Source of the DNA: DGNJ01 sp002388905
GTDB lineage: Bacteria; Pseudomonadota; Gammaproteobacteria; Pseudomonadales; Porticoccaceae
Direction: 5' to 3'
Length of the DNA: 64,000 nt
NCBI GenBank assembly: GCA_036843405.1
Contig: DAITSJ010000004.1
Location: 62,001 to 126,000 of the forward strand
The notes beneath the pieces were generated by a model that saw only the letters and a list, made by a program, of their open reading frames with translations, did not search any database and was not told where the DNA came from. The translations under genes were made by a program, and so were the position numbers. Every line of letters starts with the position of its first letter. Within the stretch, counting starts at the first letter, position 1. This document shows, piece after piece, positions 48,395 to 57,201 of this stretch.

Positions 48395-50599
48395 CTAGAA
48401 TGAATATTCCACTTGCAGGCCATAGGTCCTCGGTGCCCGCGAGGCGGTGTAAGACCAGAGAGCACCGGCAGCGAGACCCCCGACATCGAACCCGACTGTA
48501 TAGCCGTCCTCGTCGGCCAGGTTTCGACCAAACAGGCTCACCTGCAGATTGTTGACGCGGTAATTAATAGATGCGTCTATCAGATCCTGGGCGTCGTTTT
48601 TAGTTTGTGGCGAATTAAGTAGTGAGACATGGTGTTCGCCAATAAAGTGCCACCCAACGCGAGTCCAGGCGAGACCCGGCCCAACGTCCCACTCATATTT
48701 GACGGCCAGGCTCCCGGTCCATTCCGGCGCACGCCTCAACTCGAGGTGATCATTGTCGGTGACACCACCAAGGCCGATATTCGCAACGAAGTCTTCGTAC
48801 TGGGCATCCAGATAACCCAGGTTGCCGGATATTTCCAGCCCTTCGATTTTGGGCAAATACACAAAATCCATTTCGAGCCCTGATATCGTCGCTGTAGCCG
48901 CGTTGGCCACGACAGTTTGCTGTCCTGTGCCGCCGACCACGGATACACTTTGTTCTTCCTGTTTGTCGTCATAGTCCATATAGAAAGCGGCTGCGTTGAG
49001 CCGCAGGCGGTTATCCAGCCACTGACTTTTTATCCCGAACTCGAGGTTGTCCACCGTCTCCGGATCGTAGGGAAGTTCCGCTGCTTCCTGAGTGGTGGGG
49101 CGGCCGCTGAAGCCGCCGGCCCGGTAACCTGACGAATACAGGCCGTAAAACATCAGATTATCCGCAGCGAAGTACTTCAAGCCCAGTTTGGGTGTGAACT
49201 CTGCCCAGTCTTCACTCACAGGGGTTGGCATGTTGATGATGAAATCGTTGGTAATCTGGGCTTCTTTTTCGTCTTTCCCGTAGCGGCCGCCTACGGTGAG
49301 CACCCACTTGTCTGTCAGATTGTAATCTGCCTCAAAGAAGACTGCGTAGGTATCAGTTTCCTGATGTGATGTCTGTGGAACTTCAATGATCAGGCCAGGT
49401 ACTGCAAAGCCGATCAGGCTCAACAGGTCGATAGTGTACTCCATATGGTATTGATACAGCCCTACCGTATAGTTGAGTTTTTCGCCACTGTAATTGAGCC
49501 GCAATTCATTGCTGAGTTGCTCGTATTCTTCAGGTCGTGCTGTATGGTAGAGAGTCAGCGGGGAGCCATCCCAGTCTTGCCAGACCTTTTCGTCGGTTTC
49601 CCTGTAACCAAAGATGTACTCCATGCTGTATCGGTCGTTGAGAATCCAGTTGGCTTTGGCAATATGGGTGTCCGCCTCGAAAGATGCGTCATTTCGACCG
49701 TTCTGGACAACGTCGTAACGATCCCCGGAGATGGGCGTATCGAGGTCGGGTGCACAGAGCGCGTAAACGTCGCAGAAAAGCTGTCCGGGCTGCCCTACGT
49801 TCAGCAGCGGCGGCGTATCCTGGTCGTACTCCTCCTTGGTATAGGAGTACTCGAGCTTAAGATCAGTAGTGGGCTCCAACAGGAAATGCACACCATACAT
49901 TTCATATTCAACGGCGCCATCCTCTTCACCCGTCACCAGATTGTCGTAGTACCCCTCCCGCTGGTCGTGTTTCGAGTAGTTCAGCTTGACAGCCAGGTTG
50001 TCGGTGAGCCCGAAACTGGTATAACCATCGAACTTGGTGGTGTCATAGTTGCCATGGCTAACCCGAACTTTGCCGCTCAGGTCATGGGTTGGTTTTTTTC
50101 GGGTAACGTTAATGACCCCCCCAATCGAGTTCCGGCCAAAGAGAGTGCCCTGGGGTCCGCGCAGTACCTCGACCCGCTCGACATCGATAAGCTGGGTGAT
50201 AGAGCCGGATGCCTTGCCCAGAAACATGCCGTCGATAACCACACCAACCGCCGGATCGAAACTGCTCTCCACTTCGGCCACGCCGATCCCCCTGATGGAG
50301 ATGGCCGCCACCCCGCCGGGGCCTTGGGACGTATCATCGATAACCAGGTTGGGGGATACGTCTGCGATATCGCCGATATTGCTGGCAAAGCGGTTTTCGA
50401 TTTCCGCTGCCGTGAAGGCGCTGACCGATTGCCCCAGATCCTGCAGGCTCTCTTCCCGTTTCCTGGCCGTGACTACCACCTCTTGCAGGGTGGTTGCCCC
50501 CGATTGTGCCTGGCTGTTCGCCACGGGCAGCATGCCGCCTCCGGCAATGACTGCTACGGCCAGGGCCAGCGGTTTTTTTGTCCTGTTGACAACGTGCAT
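48395..50599 (-). CDS. TonB-dependent outer-membrane receptor
   Basis: The 734-residue protein starts with a signal peptide (about residues 1-32, ending near SQAQS), then a TonB-box-like TTLQEVVVTARKREESLQ, the plug domain (FASNIGDIADVSPNLVI, VEVLRGPQGTLFGRNSIGGVINVTRKKPT) and a long beta-barrel ending in the usual aromatic C-terminal YGLQVEYSF. The N-terminus is of the type found in Cellvibrionales and sphingomonads for terpenoid, steroid and complex substrate uptake, not the siderophore type. Two TACTTGC-N9-GCAAGTA operators lie 64-123 bases upstream, with a divergent TetR gene beyond. It likely imports the substrate of the cluster from 50.9 to 61.6 kb. Confidence 0.9.
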   Translation of the reverse strand: MHVVNRTKKPLALAVAVIAGGGMLPVANSQAQSGATTLQEVVVTARKREESLQDLGQSVSAFTAAEIENRFASNIGDIADVSPNLVIDDTSQGPGGVAAISIRGIGVAEVESSFDPAVGVVIDGMFLGKASGSITQLIDVERVEVLRGPQGTLFGRNSIGGVINVTRKKPTHDLSGKVRVSHGNYDTTKFDGYTSFGLTDNLAVKLNYSKHDQREGYYDNLVTGEEDGAVEYEMYGVHFLLEPTTDLKLEYSYTKEEYDQDTPPLLNVGQPGQLFCDVYALCAPDLDTPISGDRYDVVQNGRNDASFEADTHIAKANWILNDRYSMEYIFGYRETDEKVWQDWDGSPLTLYHTARPEEYEQLSNELRLNYSGEKLNYTVGLYQYHMEYTIDLLSLIGFAVPGLIIEVPQTSHQETDTYAVFFEADYNLTDKWVLTVGGRYGKDEKEAQITNDFIINMPTPVSEDWAEFTPKLGLKYFAADNLMFYGLYSSGYRAGGFSGRPTTQEAAELPYDPETVDNLEFGIKSQWLDNRLRLNAAAFYMDYDDKQEEQSVSVVGGTGQQTVVANAATATISGLEMDFVYLPKIEGLEISGNLGYLDAQYEDFVANIGLGGVTDNDHLELRRAPEWTGSLAVKYEWDVGPGLAWTRVGWHFIGEHHVSLLNSPQTKNDAQDLIDASINYRVNNLQVSLFGRNLADEDGYTVGFDVGGLAAGALWSYTASRAPRTYGLQVEYSF

Positions 50600-50662
50600 G
50601 GTTATTCTCCTGTCTTCGCCTGTGAACTTGATGTCGCCGTTTGTTGGTGTCGCTCATATTAT

Positions 50663-50685
50663 TGCTTGCTAATGTCAAGCAAGTT
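50663..50685. promoter_or_regulatory. Candidate operator TACTTGC-N9-GCAAGTA type (site A)
   Basis: TGCTTGC, nine bases, GCAAGTT. The inner TTGC/GCAA arms are complete. It lies nearest the receptor gene. Confidence 0.65.
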
Positions 50686-50699
50686 AAGTAATCTTTACA

Positions 50700-50722
50700 T
50701 ACTTACTGGCCACAAGCAAGTA
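50700..50722. promoter_or_regulatory. Candidate operator TACTTGC-N9-GCAAGTA type (site B)
   Basis: TACTTAC, nine bases, GCAAGTA. It is 37 bases from site A, so two dimers on the same promoter region are possible. Confidence 0.65.
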
Positions 50723-50925
50723 AATATTTAGGCCCGGGCCCGGCTGCAAAGTGGAACGGATTTCCGCGAGCAGAACGGGAAACTGGCGGGATGCTGTTCG
50801 GGCGATGACCGATGGCGCCTGTGAATCCGGTCAAGGACCAAGACAGGCTTTTTGGTTTGGTTCGACGGTGTTGTAGAATTCCGGGGCATTTTTTGCAACC
50901 AGGTATGTCAGGTTTGGAATCAAGC

Positions 50926-51666
50926 ATGGATAAGGAAAGTGTCGAGGACAAAGGGGCTGTTGCAGGAACCCGGGCGTCGGGAAGCAGCAAGGCAAATAGC
51001 TCCAAGAGCAGTCGTGCCAAAAAGGCCAGAGGCAAGCGTTCAGAGAGGGCACCCCGGCGCACCCAGGAGGAGCGTACTGCGCTGTCCGATGAGCGTATGT
51101 TCGAAGCGGCGATGGAGTTGATCTGCGAGCAGGGAGCGCACCGAACCACGCTTAAGCAGGTATGCGAGAAAGCGGGGTACAGTCGGGGGCTTGCCAACTA
51201 CAGGTTCGGCTCCAAGGACGCGTTTTTTGACAAGCTGATCGGGCACTTCAACCACGCCTGGAAAGAAGAATTGACCAGGGCGGTGGGAAGCAGCCAGGGA
51301 TTGCAGGCGATCAGGCGCGCAATCGATGCCGTGGAAAGGTTTCTCCTGGAGCACGGCGATTTTATGCGCAGTCGTTACATAATCATGTACGAGTCCATCG
51401 CCACCGATAACATTATCAGCAGAAAACTCAGGGCCAACCACCGGGCCTATAATCAGGACATGGAGCGATGGGTTCTTCAGGGCATCGAGCAGGGAGATAT
51501 CTCCCCGGATGTGGATGCGGAATCATTCGCCGTGTATTACAGCTCCTTCGTTTTCGGTACCGTCTTCCAGTGGCTTGTCAGCCCTGAGCAGATTGATATT
51601 GAGAAGATGTGCAGCTTTTTCCGGAAGCAGGTGGAAATGGCGCTGGCTCCGGTGGTAAAGCGTTAA
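50926..51666 (+). CDS. TetR-family regulator, candidate regulator of the TACTTGC regulon
   Basis: This 246-residue regulator has an HTH near residues 60-105: MFEAAMELICEQGAHRTTLKQVCEKAGYSRGLANYRFGSKDAFFDKLI in sequence. Before it lies a tail of about 50 residues rich in S, K, R and A (SSKANSSKSSRAKKARGKRSERAPRR), which may bind DNA backbone. The C-terminal ligand domain is of normal length. ATG 50926 is used; ATG 50905 is an alternative. It is divergent from the TonB receptor and flanked by operator sites A and B, and the same operator recurs at 52137, 56926 and 60791. This makes it the best candidate regulator for the 50-61 kb cluster; the other TetR, at 60980, is the rival. Confidence 0.8.
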   Translation: MDKESVEDKGAVAGTRASGSSKANSSKSSRAKKARGKRSERAPRRTQEERTALSDERMFEAAMELICEQGAHRTTLKQVCEKAGYSRGLANYRFGSKDAFFDKLIGHFNHAWKEELTRAVGSSQGLQAIRRAIDAVERFLLEHGDFMRSRYIIMYESIATDNIISRKLRANHRAYNQDMERWVLQGIEQGDISPDVDAESFAVYYSSFVFGTVFQWLVSPEQIDIEKMCSFFRKQVEMALAPVVKR

Positions 51667-51721
51667 TAGGCTGATATAGCACGGTTTATGTTGAACAATA
51701 TCATTGAGAGACGCGTTGGCT

Positions 51722-52129
51722 ATGAGTGATGCGAGTGAAAACCTGGCGAATAACAAGGCGCTGGTGAGGCGGTTCTGGGAGGCCTTTTCCCGAAGCGATT
51801 TCGACACCGTGATGGATCTGCTGGCGGATGATGTCTCCTGGTGGGTGGCCGGCAGCACTGGCATTTCCGGTACTTACGACAAGGCCGGACTGAAGGAGCT
51901 TTTTACCAATGTGGCGGGAGGGACCAAGACAGGGGTCAGGGTGACACCCACCGTGATGACCGCGGAGGAGGACCGGGTCGCCATGGAAGCACTTTCGGAA
52001 GCGGAAACCCTGGACGGCAAGATATATAAAAATGACTATCATTTTCAGCATGTTATAAAAGACGGGAAGCTTGCTGTCGTGCGCGAGTATATGGACCCGG
52101 AGCACGTGAGGGAGGTCTTCGGTGTTTGA
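51722..52129 (+). CDS. SnoaL-like / NTF2-fold protein
   Basis: The 135-residue protein has the SnoaL-like fold: NNKALVRRFWEAFSRSDFDTVMDLLADDVSWWV at the N-terminus and KNDYHFQHVIKDGKLAVVREYMDPEHVREVF at the C-terminus, typical of limonene-1,2-epoxide-hydrolase/ketosteroid-isomerase-like members. ATG 51722 is chosen over an upstream TTG. It follows TetR by 55 bases and precedes the operator at 52137 by a few bases, so it may be read with TetR. A substrate-binding or isomerase role is possible. It is a different lineage from the SnoaL-like proteins at 5356 and 62831. Confidence 0.75.
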   Translation: MSDASENLANNKALVRRFWEAFSRSDFDTVMDLLADDVSWWVAGSTGISGTYDKAGLKELFTNVAGGTKTGVRVTPTVMTAEEDRVAMEALSEAETLDGKIYKNDYHFQHVIKDGKLAVVREYMDPEHVREVFGV

Positions 52130-52136
52130 TTTATGT

Positions 52137-52159
52137 TACTTGCTTGCGTACAGCAAGAA
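52137..52159. promoter_or_regulatory. Candidate operator TACTTGC-N9-GCAAGTA type (site C)
   Basis: TACTTGC, nine bases, GCAAGAA. It is upstream of the acyl-CoA dehydrogenase at 52342, directly after the SnoaL-like stop. Confidence 0.65.
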
Positions 52160-52341
52160 TGGTAGTTTGATGTTTTGCTGATCGTTTCCTGGTAGTTCCG
52201 TCCGGGACCAATGCGGTACCGGCTGCCGGGGCGGCGATGGGTATTAATAATGGCGGTTGTCGTTGCCTGGCCAACCGGGCCCATCGGGAGTTTCGCCGGA
52301 GTGCCCGAAGAATTTTGATATTGAATTGAGAGGAGCGGAGT

Positions 52342-53631
52342 ATGGTTTGGGATTTTAGTACGGAGCCGGAGTTCCAGGAGCAGCTCGACTGGATGGACGA
52401 ATTTGTAAGGGAAGAGATCGAGCCCCTGGATCTGGTGTTCAAGGGACCCGGGGATCCATTCGATCCCCAATCGCCCGCGCAGGCGGCCATGGCCCCGCTC
52501 AAAAAAATCGTCAAGGAGCGCGGACTCTGGGCCTGCCACCTGGGGCCTGACCTGGGGGGGCAGGGCTACGGGCAGGTCAAGCTGGCTTTGATGAATGAAA
52601 TCCTGGGTCGGTCCCGGTTTGCTCCCAGTGTTTTTGGCACTCAGGCCCCGGATACCGGCAATGCCGAAATTCTGGCCCGCTTCGGTACCGAAGAACAGAA
52701 GCAAAAGTATCTCCAGCCCCTGCTCGATGGCGATATCGCCTCCTGCTTTTCCATGACCGAGCCCCAGGCCGGCGCCGATCCCGGCGAGTTTCAGTGTTCG
52801 GCCCGACTGGAAGGTGACGAGTGGGTTATCAACGGGGAGAAGTGGTTTTCGTCGCATGCATCCCTGGCGGAATTTCTGATTGTGATGGTGGTCACCAACC
52901 CGGATGTCAATATCCACGAGGGGGCATCCATGCTGCTGGTGGAGAAGGGCACCCCGGGCATGGAGATTCTCCGGGATTCGGCAGTGGGTCCCCAGCCCGA
53001 GATCGGCACGGGGGTGCACGGGTATATCCGCTTCGACAACTGCCGTGTGCCCAAGGAGAATATGCTTGGCGGCGAGGGTAAAGGCTTCGAGGTGGCCCAG
53101 TCCCGGCTGGGAGGCGGCCGGGTGCACCATGCAATGCGGACAATCTCAGTCCTCAAGCGCTCCCTGGATATGATGTGCGAACGGGCGCTTTCGAGGCGCA
53201 CCAAGGGGCAGCAGCTTTCGGATATGCAGATGACCCGGGAGAAAATCGCCGATGTGTACACCAAGATCGTCCAATTCCGGCTCCATGTGCTGTACACCGC
53301 ATGGCTGATGGATCGGGACAAGGGCTACAGCCGGGCCGTGAGGCGCGAGATCTCGGCGATCAAAGCGGCCATGCCCAAGGTGCTGAACGACGTGGTCTAT
53401 ACGGCACTGCACCTGCATGGCTCCCTGGGGATGTCCAACGAAACGCCGTTGATTCACTTCTGGCAGATCGTACCCGAAATGGGGATCGTGGACGGGCCCA
53501 CCGAGGTCCATAAGCTGGCGGTGGCGAAATCCGTATTGCGGGAGTACAGCCCATCCGATGACCTGTTCCCCACCTACCACGTTCCGAAGAAACTGGAAGC
53601 GGCCAGAAAAAAACTGGCCAAATATTTGTAA
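52342..53631 (+). CDS. Acyl-CoA dehydrogenase (ACAD10/11 C-domain-like)
   Basis: This 429-residue flavoprotein is a single-domain acyl-CoA dehydrogenase. Signs are SCFSMTEPQAGADP (flavin contact), NGEKWFSSHA, and the C-terminal helix ALHLHGSLGMSNETPL followed by VDGPTEVHKLAVAKSVL. The DGPTEVHK end and overall pattern are like the ACAD10/11 and LvaC type rather than the fatty-acid ACADs. It starts an operon with an alpha/beta hydrolase and an LLM oxidoreductase, behind operator site C. With the APH kinases at 43-47 kb it could complete a 4-hydroxyacyl-CoA route (phosphorylation, then elimination); that link is inference. GGAG lies before ATG 52342. Confidence 0.85.
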   Translation: MVWDFSTEPEFQEQLDWMDEFVREEIEPLDLVFKGPGDPFDPQSPAQAAMAPLKKIVKERGLWACHLGPDLGGQGYGQVKLALMNEILGRSRFAPSVFGTQAPDTGNAEILARFGTEEQKQKYLQPLLDGDIASCFSMTEPQAGADPGEFQCSARLEGDEWVINGEKWFSSHASLAEFLIVMVVTNPDVNIHEGASMLLVEKGTPGMEILRDSAVGPQPEIGTGVHGYIRFDNCRVPKENMLGGEGKGFEVAQSRLGGGRVHHAMRTISVLKRSLDMMCERALSRRTKGQQLSDMQMTREKIADVYTKIVQFRLHVLYTAWLMDRDKGYSRAVRREISAIKAAMPKVLNDVVYTALHLHGSLGMSNETPLIHFWQIVPEMGIVDGPTEVHKLAVAKSVLREYSPSDDLFPTYHVPKKLEAARKKLAKYL

Positions 53632-53675
53632 AAGTATTGTTTGAAGGTATCTGTAAACAGGCAAGGGGGTAGAAA

Positions 53676-54485
53676 ATGGCGATGCTGCAAGTTGATGGGG
53701 CCGGACGCGAAATTTACTACGAGCACTACAGTGGCGACAAAACACCGGTGCTGTTAATACACGGCTGGGCCATGTCCTGTCGCGTTTGGGACAACGTCAC
53801 CAGAGTCCTGGTGGAGGCCGGGCATGAGGTCATCGTTTTCGACCAGCGGGGCTGCGGCAGGAGTGATAAGGATTTCGACGACGCCTCCATCGCCGCGGGC
53901 GTCGCCGATGTGGTCAAGCTTGTGGATACCCTGAAAGTCCAGTCCGTGGTGCTCAACGGCTGGTCCCTGGGCGGTGCCATCGCGGTGGCGGCGGCGGACA
54001 GCCTGGGAGAGCGGTGCAAGGGACTGGTGCTCACCTGCGCGGCCACGCCGCGTTACGAGCAGAGCGCGGATTTCCCCCACGGCGTGCCTGAAGGGGGGGT
54101 CGCGGGTACAGTCGATATGTTTAACCAGAACCCCCTTGTATTCCTGCACCAACTGGCACAGGGAGTTTGTGCCAAGGACCCGGGCGAGGGCGTAGTGGAC
54201 TGGATGGCCGGGCTTTTCAAGGAGAGCGGTCCACTGGTGGGTGCCAGCATCGCGGAGCTGGGGGTTGTTGACCAGCGGGATATCATGAAGTCCCTGTCGA
54301 TACCGGTGCTCAACATTATCGGTGCCAAGGACGGGGTTGCGGATCCGGAAGTGGGGCGCTATGCCCAGTCCATACAAAAGCACGGTGAACTGGTTGACTT
54401 CGAGGATTGCGGCCATGCTCCCTTTATCGAGGATTTTCCGCGCTATCAGGCCGAGCTTTCCCGTTTTCTCGACAACATTAACTGA
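53676..54485 (+). CDS. Alpha/beta hydrolase
   Basis: This 269-residue enzyme has the alpha/beta-hydrolase nucleophile elbow GWSLGG with S97, an oxyanion-hole HGWAMS at 29-34, an acid near D219 (GAKDGVAD) and H247 (CGHAPFIE), giving an intact triad. It resembles haloperoxidase-like or C-C bond hydrolases such as HsaD-type, but without decisive signs for either. It lies 44 bases after the acyl-CoA dehydrogenase and 8 bases before the LLM gene, in one operon. Plausible substrates are a lactone or ester formed by the LLM or P450 enzymes. No signal peptide is present. Confidence 0.8.
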   Translation: MAMLQVDGAGREIYYEHYSGDKTPVLLIHGWAMSCRVWDNVTRVLVEAGHEVIVFDQRGCGRSDKDFDDASIAAGVADVVKLVDTLKVQSVVLNGWSLGGAIAVAAADSLGERCKGLVLTCAATPRYEQSADFPHGVPEGGVAGTVDMFNQNPLVFLHQLAQGVCAKDPGEGVVDWMAGLFKESGPLVGASIAELGVVDQRDIMKSLSIPVLNIIGAKDGVADPEVGRYAQSIQKHGELVDFEDCGHAPFIEDFPRYQAELSRFLDNIN

Positions 54486-54493
54486 GGTGTCCC

Positions 54494-55486
54494 GTGGCAA
54501 AGACCAGATTCGGGTTGTGGTACGACTTTAGAAACCCCGGGCCCGATGCCCCGCCCTTCGAGGCACTCTATGGCGATATCCTGGACCAGATCGTTGAAGC
54601 TGAAAACATCGGCTTCGACTCGGTCTGGATGACGGAACACCATTTTGTGGAGGATGGCTACACACCTTCGCCGCTGGTGCTGGCCGCTGCCATCGGCGCC
54701 AGGACCCGGCGCATGCATATCGGTACCAATCTGATGGTGCTGCCCATTCATAACCCGATTCGGGTGGCGGAAGATGCGGCAACACTGGCGATTCTCACCA
54801 ATGGCCGGTTTGATCTCGGCGTATCCATCGGCTACCGGGAGGAAGAATTCGAGGCTTTCGACCGCAATATCAAGCACCGTCCCAGCTTGATGGAGGAAGC
54901 CGTCGAGGTGATCCGCCGGGCCTGGACCGGCGAGCCCATCAACTTCGAAGGGAAACGATTCAGTTATGGCCCCATCGCGGTTTCCCCGGTACCCGCCAGC
55001 CCCCCCCGTATTCTGATCGGGGGCATGGGCCCGCCGGCCATTGACCGGGTTGCCCGTATCGGCGATGGCTTCCTGTCCACGGCGGGCATAGGCCACGACC
55101 TGTACATCGAGGCTCTGGAGAAAAATGGCAGGGACCCCGACGCCGGGGCGATCATTGCCGGTAATTGGGCCATTATCGCCGACGACCCGGAAGCCGAGAT
55201 GCACAAGCTGGCTCCCTACATACTCCACCAGACCAATTGCTATATCCGATGGGGCGTATTCGGTCCCGATGCCCAGGAGTTCACCAGTGTCGAAGACGCC
55301 GTTGCCAATGGCTTTTATGAACTCTGGGACGCGGACAAGGCCGTAGAGGAAATTTCAGGACTTCTCTCGGCTTATCCCCAGATCGAGGATGTGCATTTCT
55401 GGGCCCAGTTTCCCGGTGAGCCGGTCACATCCGGCACCCGACGAATGAGGTATATCGCAGAAAAGGTTTTGCCCCGGCTGCGATAG
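54494..55486 (+). CDS. LLM-class flavin-dependent oxidoreductase
   Basis: This 330-residue protein is a luciferase-like monooxygenase family member: FDSVWMTEHHFVEDGY near residue 38, RRMHIGTNLMVLPIHNPIRVAEDAATLAILTNGRFDLGVSIGYREEEF, and ILIGGMGPPAIDRVARIGDGF. The start is GTG at 54494, with GAGGTG just before. It belongs to a different branch than the LLM at 20317. Such enzymes often insert oxygen into a ketone (Baeyer-Villiger) using FMNH2, which would fit an upstream P450/dehydrogenase system making a ketone and a downstream hydrolase opening a lactone. No flavin reductase is present. F420 use cannot be excluded. Confidence 0.8.
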   Translation: MAKTRFGLWYDFRNPGPDAPPFEALYGDILDQIVEAENIGFDSVWMTEHHFVEDGYTPSPLVLAAAIGARTRRMHIGTNLMVLPIHNPIRVAEDAATLAILTNGRFDLGVSIGYREEEFEAFDRNIKHRPSLMEEAVEVIRRAWTGEPINFEGKRFSYGPIAVSPVPASPPRILIGGMGPPAIDRVARIGDGFLSTAGIGHDLYIEALEKNGRDPDAGAIIAGNWAIIADDPEAEMHKLAPYILHQTNCYIRWGVFGPDAQEFTSVEDAVANGFYELWDADKAVEEISGLLSAYPQIEDVHFWAQFPGEPVTSGTRRMRYIAEKVLPRLR

Positions 55487-55605
55487 AAGTAAGGACTGCG
55501 ATAAAGGTGAGATCGTAAGGCTGAAATGCCTGTGCTCCAAGTTGCAGCCTGCGATTGAGTTTGTGCAGAAATAAAATCCAATAATGATCATGCGTGGAGA
55601 TTTTT

Positions 55606-56841
55606 ATGGCTGCTGCCGGTCTCAATGCCAAAGTCGAGGTTCCGGATCATATACCACCCGAACGCGTCATTGACTTTGATATGTTCAATCCGCCCGGATT
55701 GGCGGAGGAGGGACTGCACGGTGCATGGAAGCGGCTCCAGAGCGAAGACACCCCCGACCTGGTCTGGACGCCCTATAACGGCGGCCACTGGATTGCGGTG
55801 CGCGGCAGCCTGGTTCGCGAAGGGTACTCCGACCCCACTCGCTTCTCGAGCCAGTGTATCTGGATTCCCAGGGAGGCCGGGCTCGACTATGAATTTATCC
55901 CCATCATCATGGATCCGCCGGAACACACACCGTGGCGACAAATATTGAATAAGGTGCTCGGGCTCAAGCACATCTCGGCATTTGATGATCTTATTGAGCA
56001 ACAGGCGGTTGAACTGATTGATAATATCAAAGACCGCGGGCATTGCGATTTTGCCAGGGATTACGCCGAAATATTTCCTGTCAGAATTTTTATGATTCTC
56101 CTCGGTTTGCCTTTGGAAGACGGACCTTACCTCAAGTCGATAGTCGATCATATCACCCGGCCGGATGGCACCGTCTCCATGCGGGACGCGAGCAACATGC
56201 TTTTTGAGTACCTGGACCCGGTTATCGACGACCGCTGGGCCAACCCGGGGGAAGACTTTATCAGCGTCCTGATTAACAGCGAAGTTGAGGGGCGCAAAAT
56301 CACTAAACCGGAGGCGCAGCGGCTGATAGGTCTCATTCTTATCGGTGGCCTGGATACGGTAATCAATTTCCTCGGCTTTGTAATGATGTTTCTCGCCGAA
56401 AACCCTGAATACCGCAGGGAGCTTGCGAACAATCCACAGAGGATACGGACGGTAGTGGAGGAACTTGGCCGGCGGTTCCCCATTGTAGCCATCGCTCGCA
56501 CGGTCAAAAAAGATATCGAACTCGACGGAGTCACCCTCCGCCAGGGGGAGATGATACTTTTGCCCACCATGCTGGATACTCTCGATGACAGGGAATATGA
56601 GTGCCCGATGAAAGTGGATTTTGATCGCAGGCGAAAACCCAATTCCTTTTTCGGCGGCGGTCCCCACGTTTGTGCAGGCATGCATCTCGCGCGAAAGGAG
56701 ATCATCGTCACCCTTCAGGAGTGGTTGAAACGGATTCCGGAATTTGAACTGTCGGATGACGTTGCTCCCCGATATCAGTCCAGCATTGTGTCCACCATCA
56801 AGGGGGTAAGGCTGGCCTGGGCTGTCGAGTCGGTGCGCTAG
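55606..56841 (+). CDS. CYP101 (P450cam)-like cytochrome P450
   Basis: The 411-residue protein aligns with camphor hydroxylase P450cam nearly end to end, one residue behind in number. Shared features are NGGHWIAVRG, IPREAGLDYEFIP, MDPPEHTPWRQ, DYAEIFPVRIFMILLGLP, GGLDTVINF (D250 and T251, equal to D251/T252) and the haem loop FGGGPHVCAG with C356 (C357). Y95 equals the camphor-binding Y96, but F87 is W86, T101 is I100, V247 is I246 and D297 is I296, so the pocket is remodelled. ATG at 55606 has TGGAG upstream; a GTG at 55594 is less likely. Putidaredoxin-like partners are not encoded here. A terpenoid or cyclic ketone is the likely substrate. Confidence 0.9.
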   Translation: MAAAGLNAKVEVPDHIPPERVIDFDMFNPPGLAEEGLHGAWKRLQSEDTPDLVWTPYNGGHWIAVRGSLVREGYSDPTRFSSQCIWIPREAGLDYEFIPIIMDPPEHTPWRQILNKVLGLKHISAFDDLIEQQAVELIDNIKDRGHCDFARDYAEIFPVRIFMILLGLPLEDGPYLKSIVDHITRPDGTVSMRDASNMLFEYLDPVIDDRWANPGEDFISVLINSEVEGRKITKPEAQRLIGLILIGGLDTVINFLGFVMMFLAENPEYRRELANNPQRIRTVVEELGRRFPIVAIARTVKKDIELDGVTLRQGEMILLPTMLDTLDDREYECPMKVDFDRRRKPNSFFGGGPHVCAGMHLARKEIIVTLQEWLKRIPEFELSDDVAPRYQSSIVSTIKGVRLAWAVESVR

Positions 56842-57201
56842 GCCAGTTACCCGGTGCCTTCCAGCTTTTCAGGGATATGACGAGGAGCAATGACTTTTGA
56901 ATCAGGAGCAAAAAAATGATAATCTTACTTGCTAAACGGAAGCAAGTAACGTGTTCGGGGAAGTTCACGGGTGACCCTGATGAATGCTCCGGGTTTTTAA
57001 GTGGCGTCCACTTGGAAGACGGTTCGCTCTGATTGCTGCGATGAGTTCAGTGCCCTGGAGCCCGACTCTGCTGAAATGCAATGAATCGAAAATCGCCGCT
57101 GATCAGCGGCCGATGGAAACTGGGCGGGCCATGTTGGTTGACCAATGGGCTACCTTATCTCGCGGCAGGTTTTTACGCAGAAACAATTTAGGAAGATAAA
57201 A
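56842..57201. other. Intergenic region with operator site D
   Basis: The 360 bases between the CYP101-like gene and the racemase hold operator site D at 56926 and no recognisable gene. The racemase promoter is likely near it, about 250 bases before the start. Confidence 0.55.
56926..56948. promoter_or_regulatory. Candidate operator TACTTGC-N9-GCAAGTA type (site D, perfect)
   Basis: TACTTGC, nine bases (TAAACGGAA), GCAAGTA: a perfect dyad that extends one further base on each side (T...A). It is the clearest of the five copies and lies before the racemase gene. Confidence 0.75.

Larger units (their letters stand above)
50600..50925. other. Divergent promoter region with two operators
   Basis: The gap between the TonB receptor and TetR contains the two operator copies at 50663 and 50700. 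Nothing else was recognised between 50723 and 50925. Confidence 0.6.

Noticed and set aside
20317..55486. LLM genes as true luciferase subunits linked to LuxC/LuxE
   Set aside because: They lie far from the LuxC/LuxE-like pair, lack an AB pair and match general LLM oxidoreductases. Light emission is not supported.
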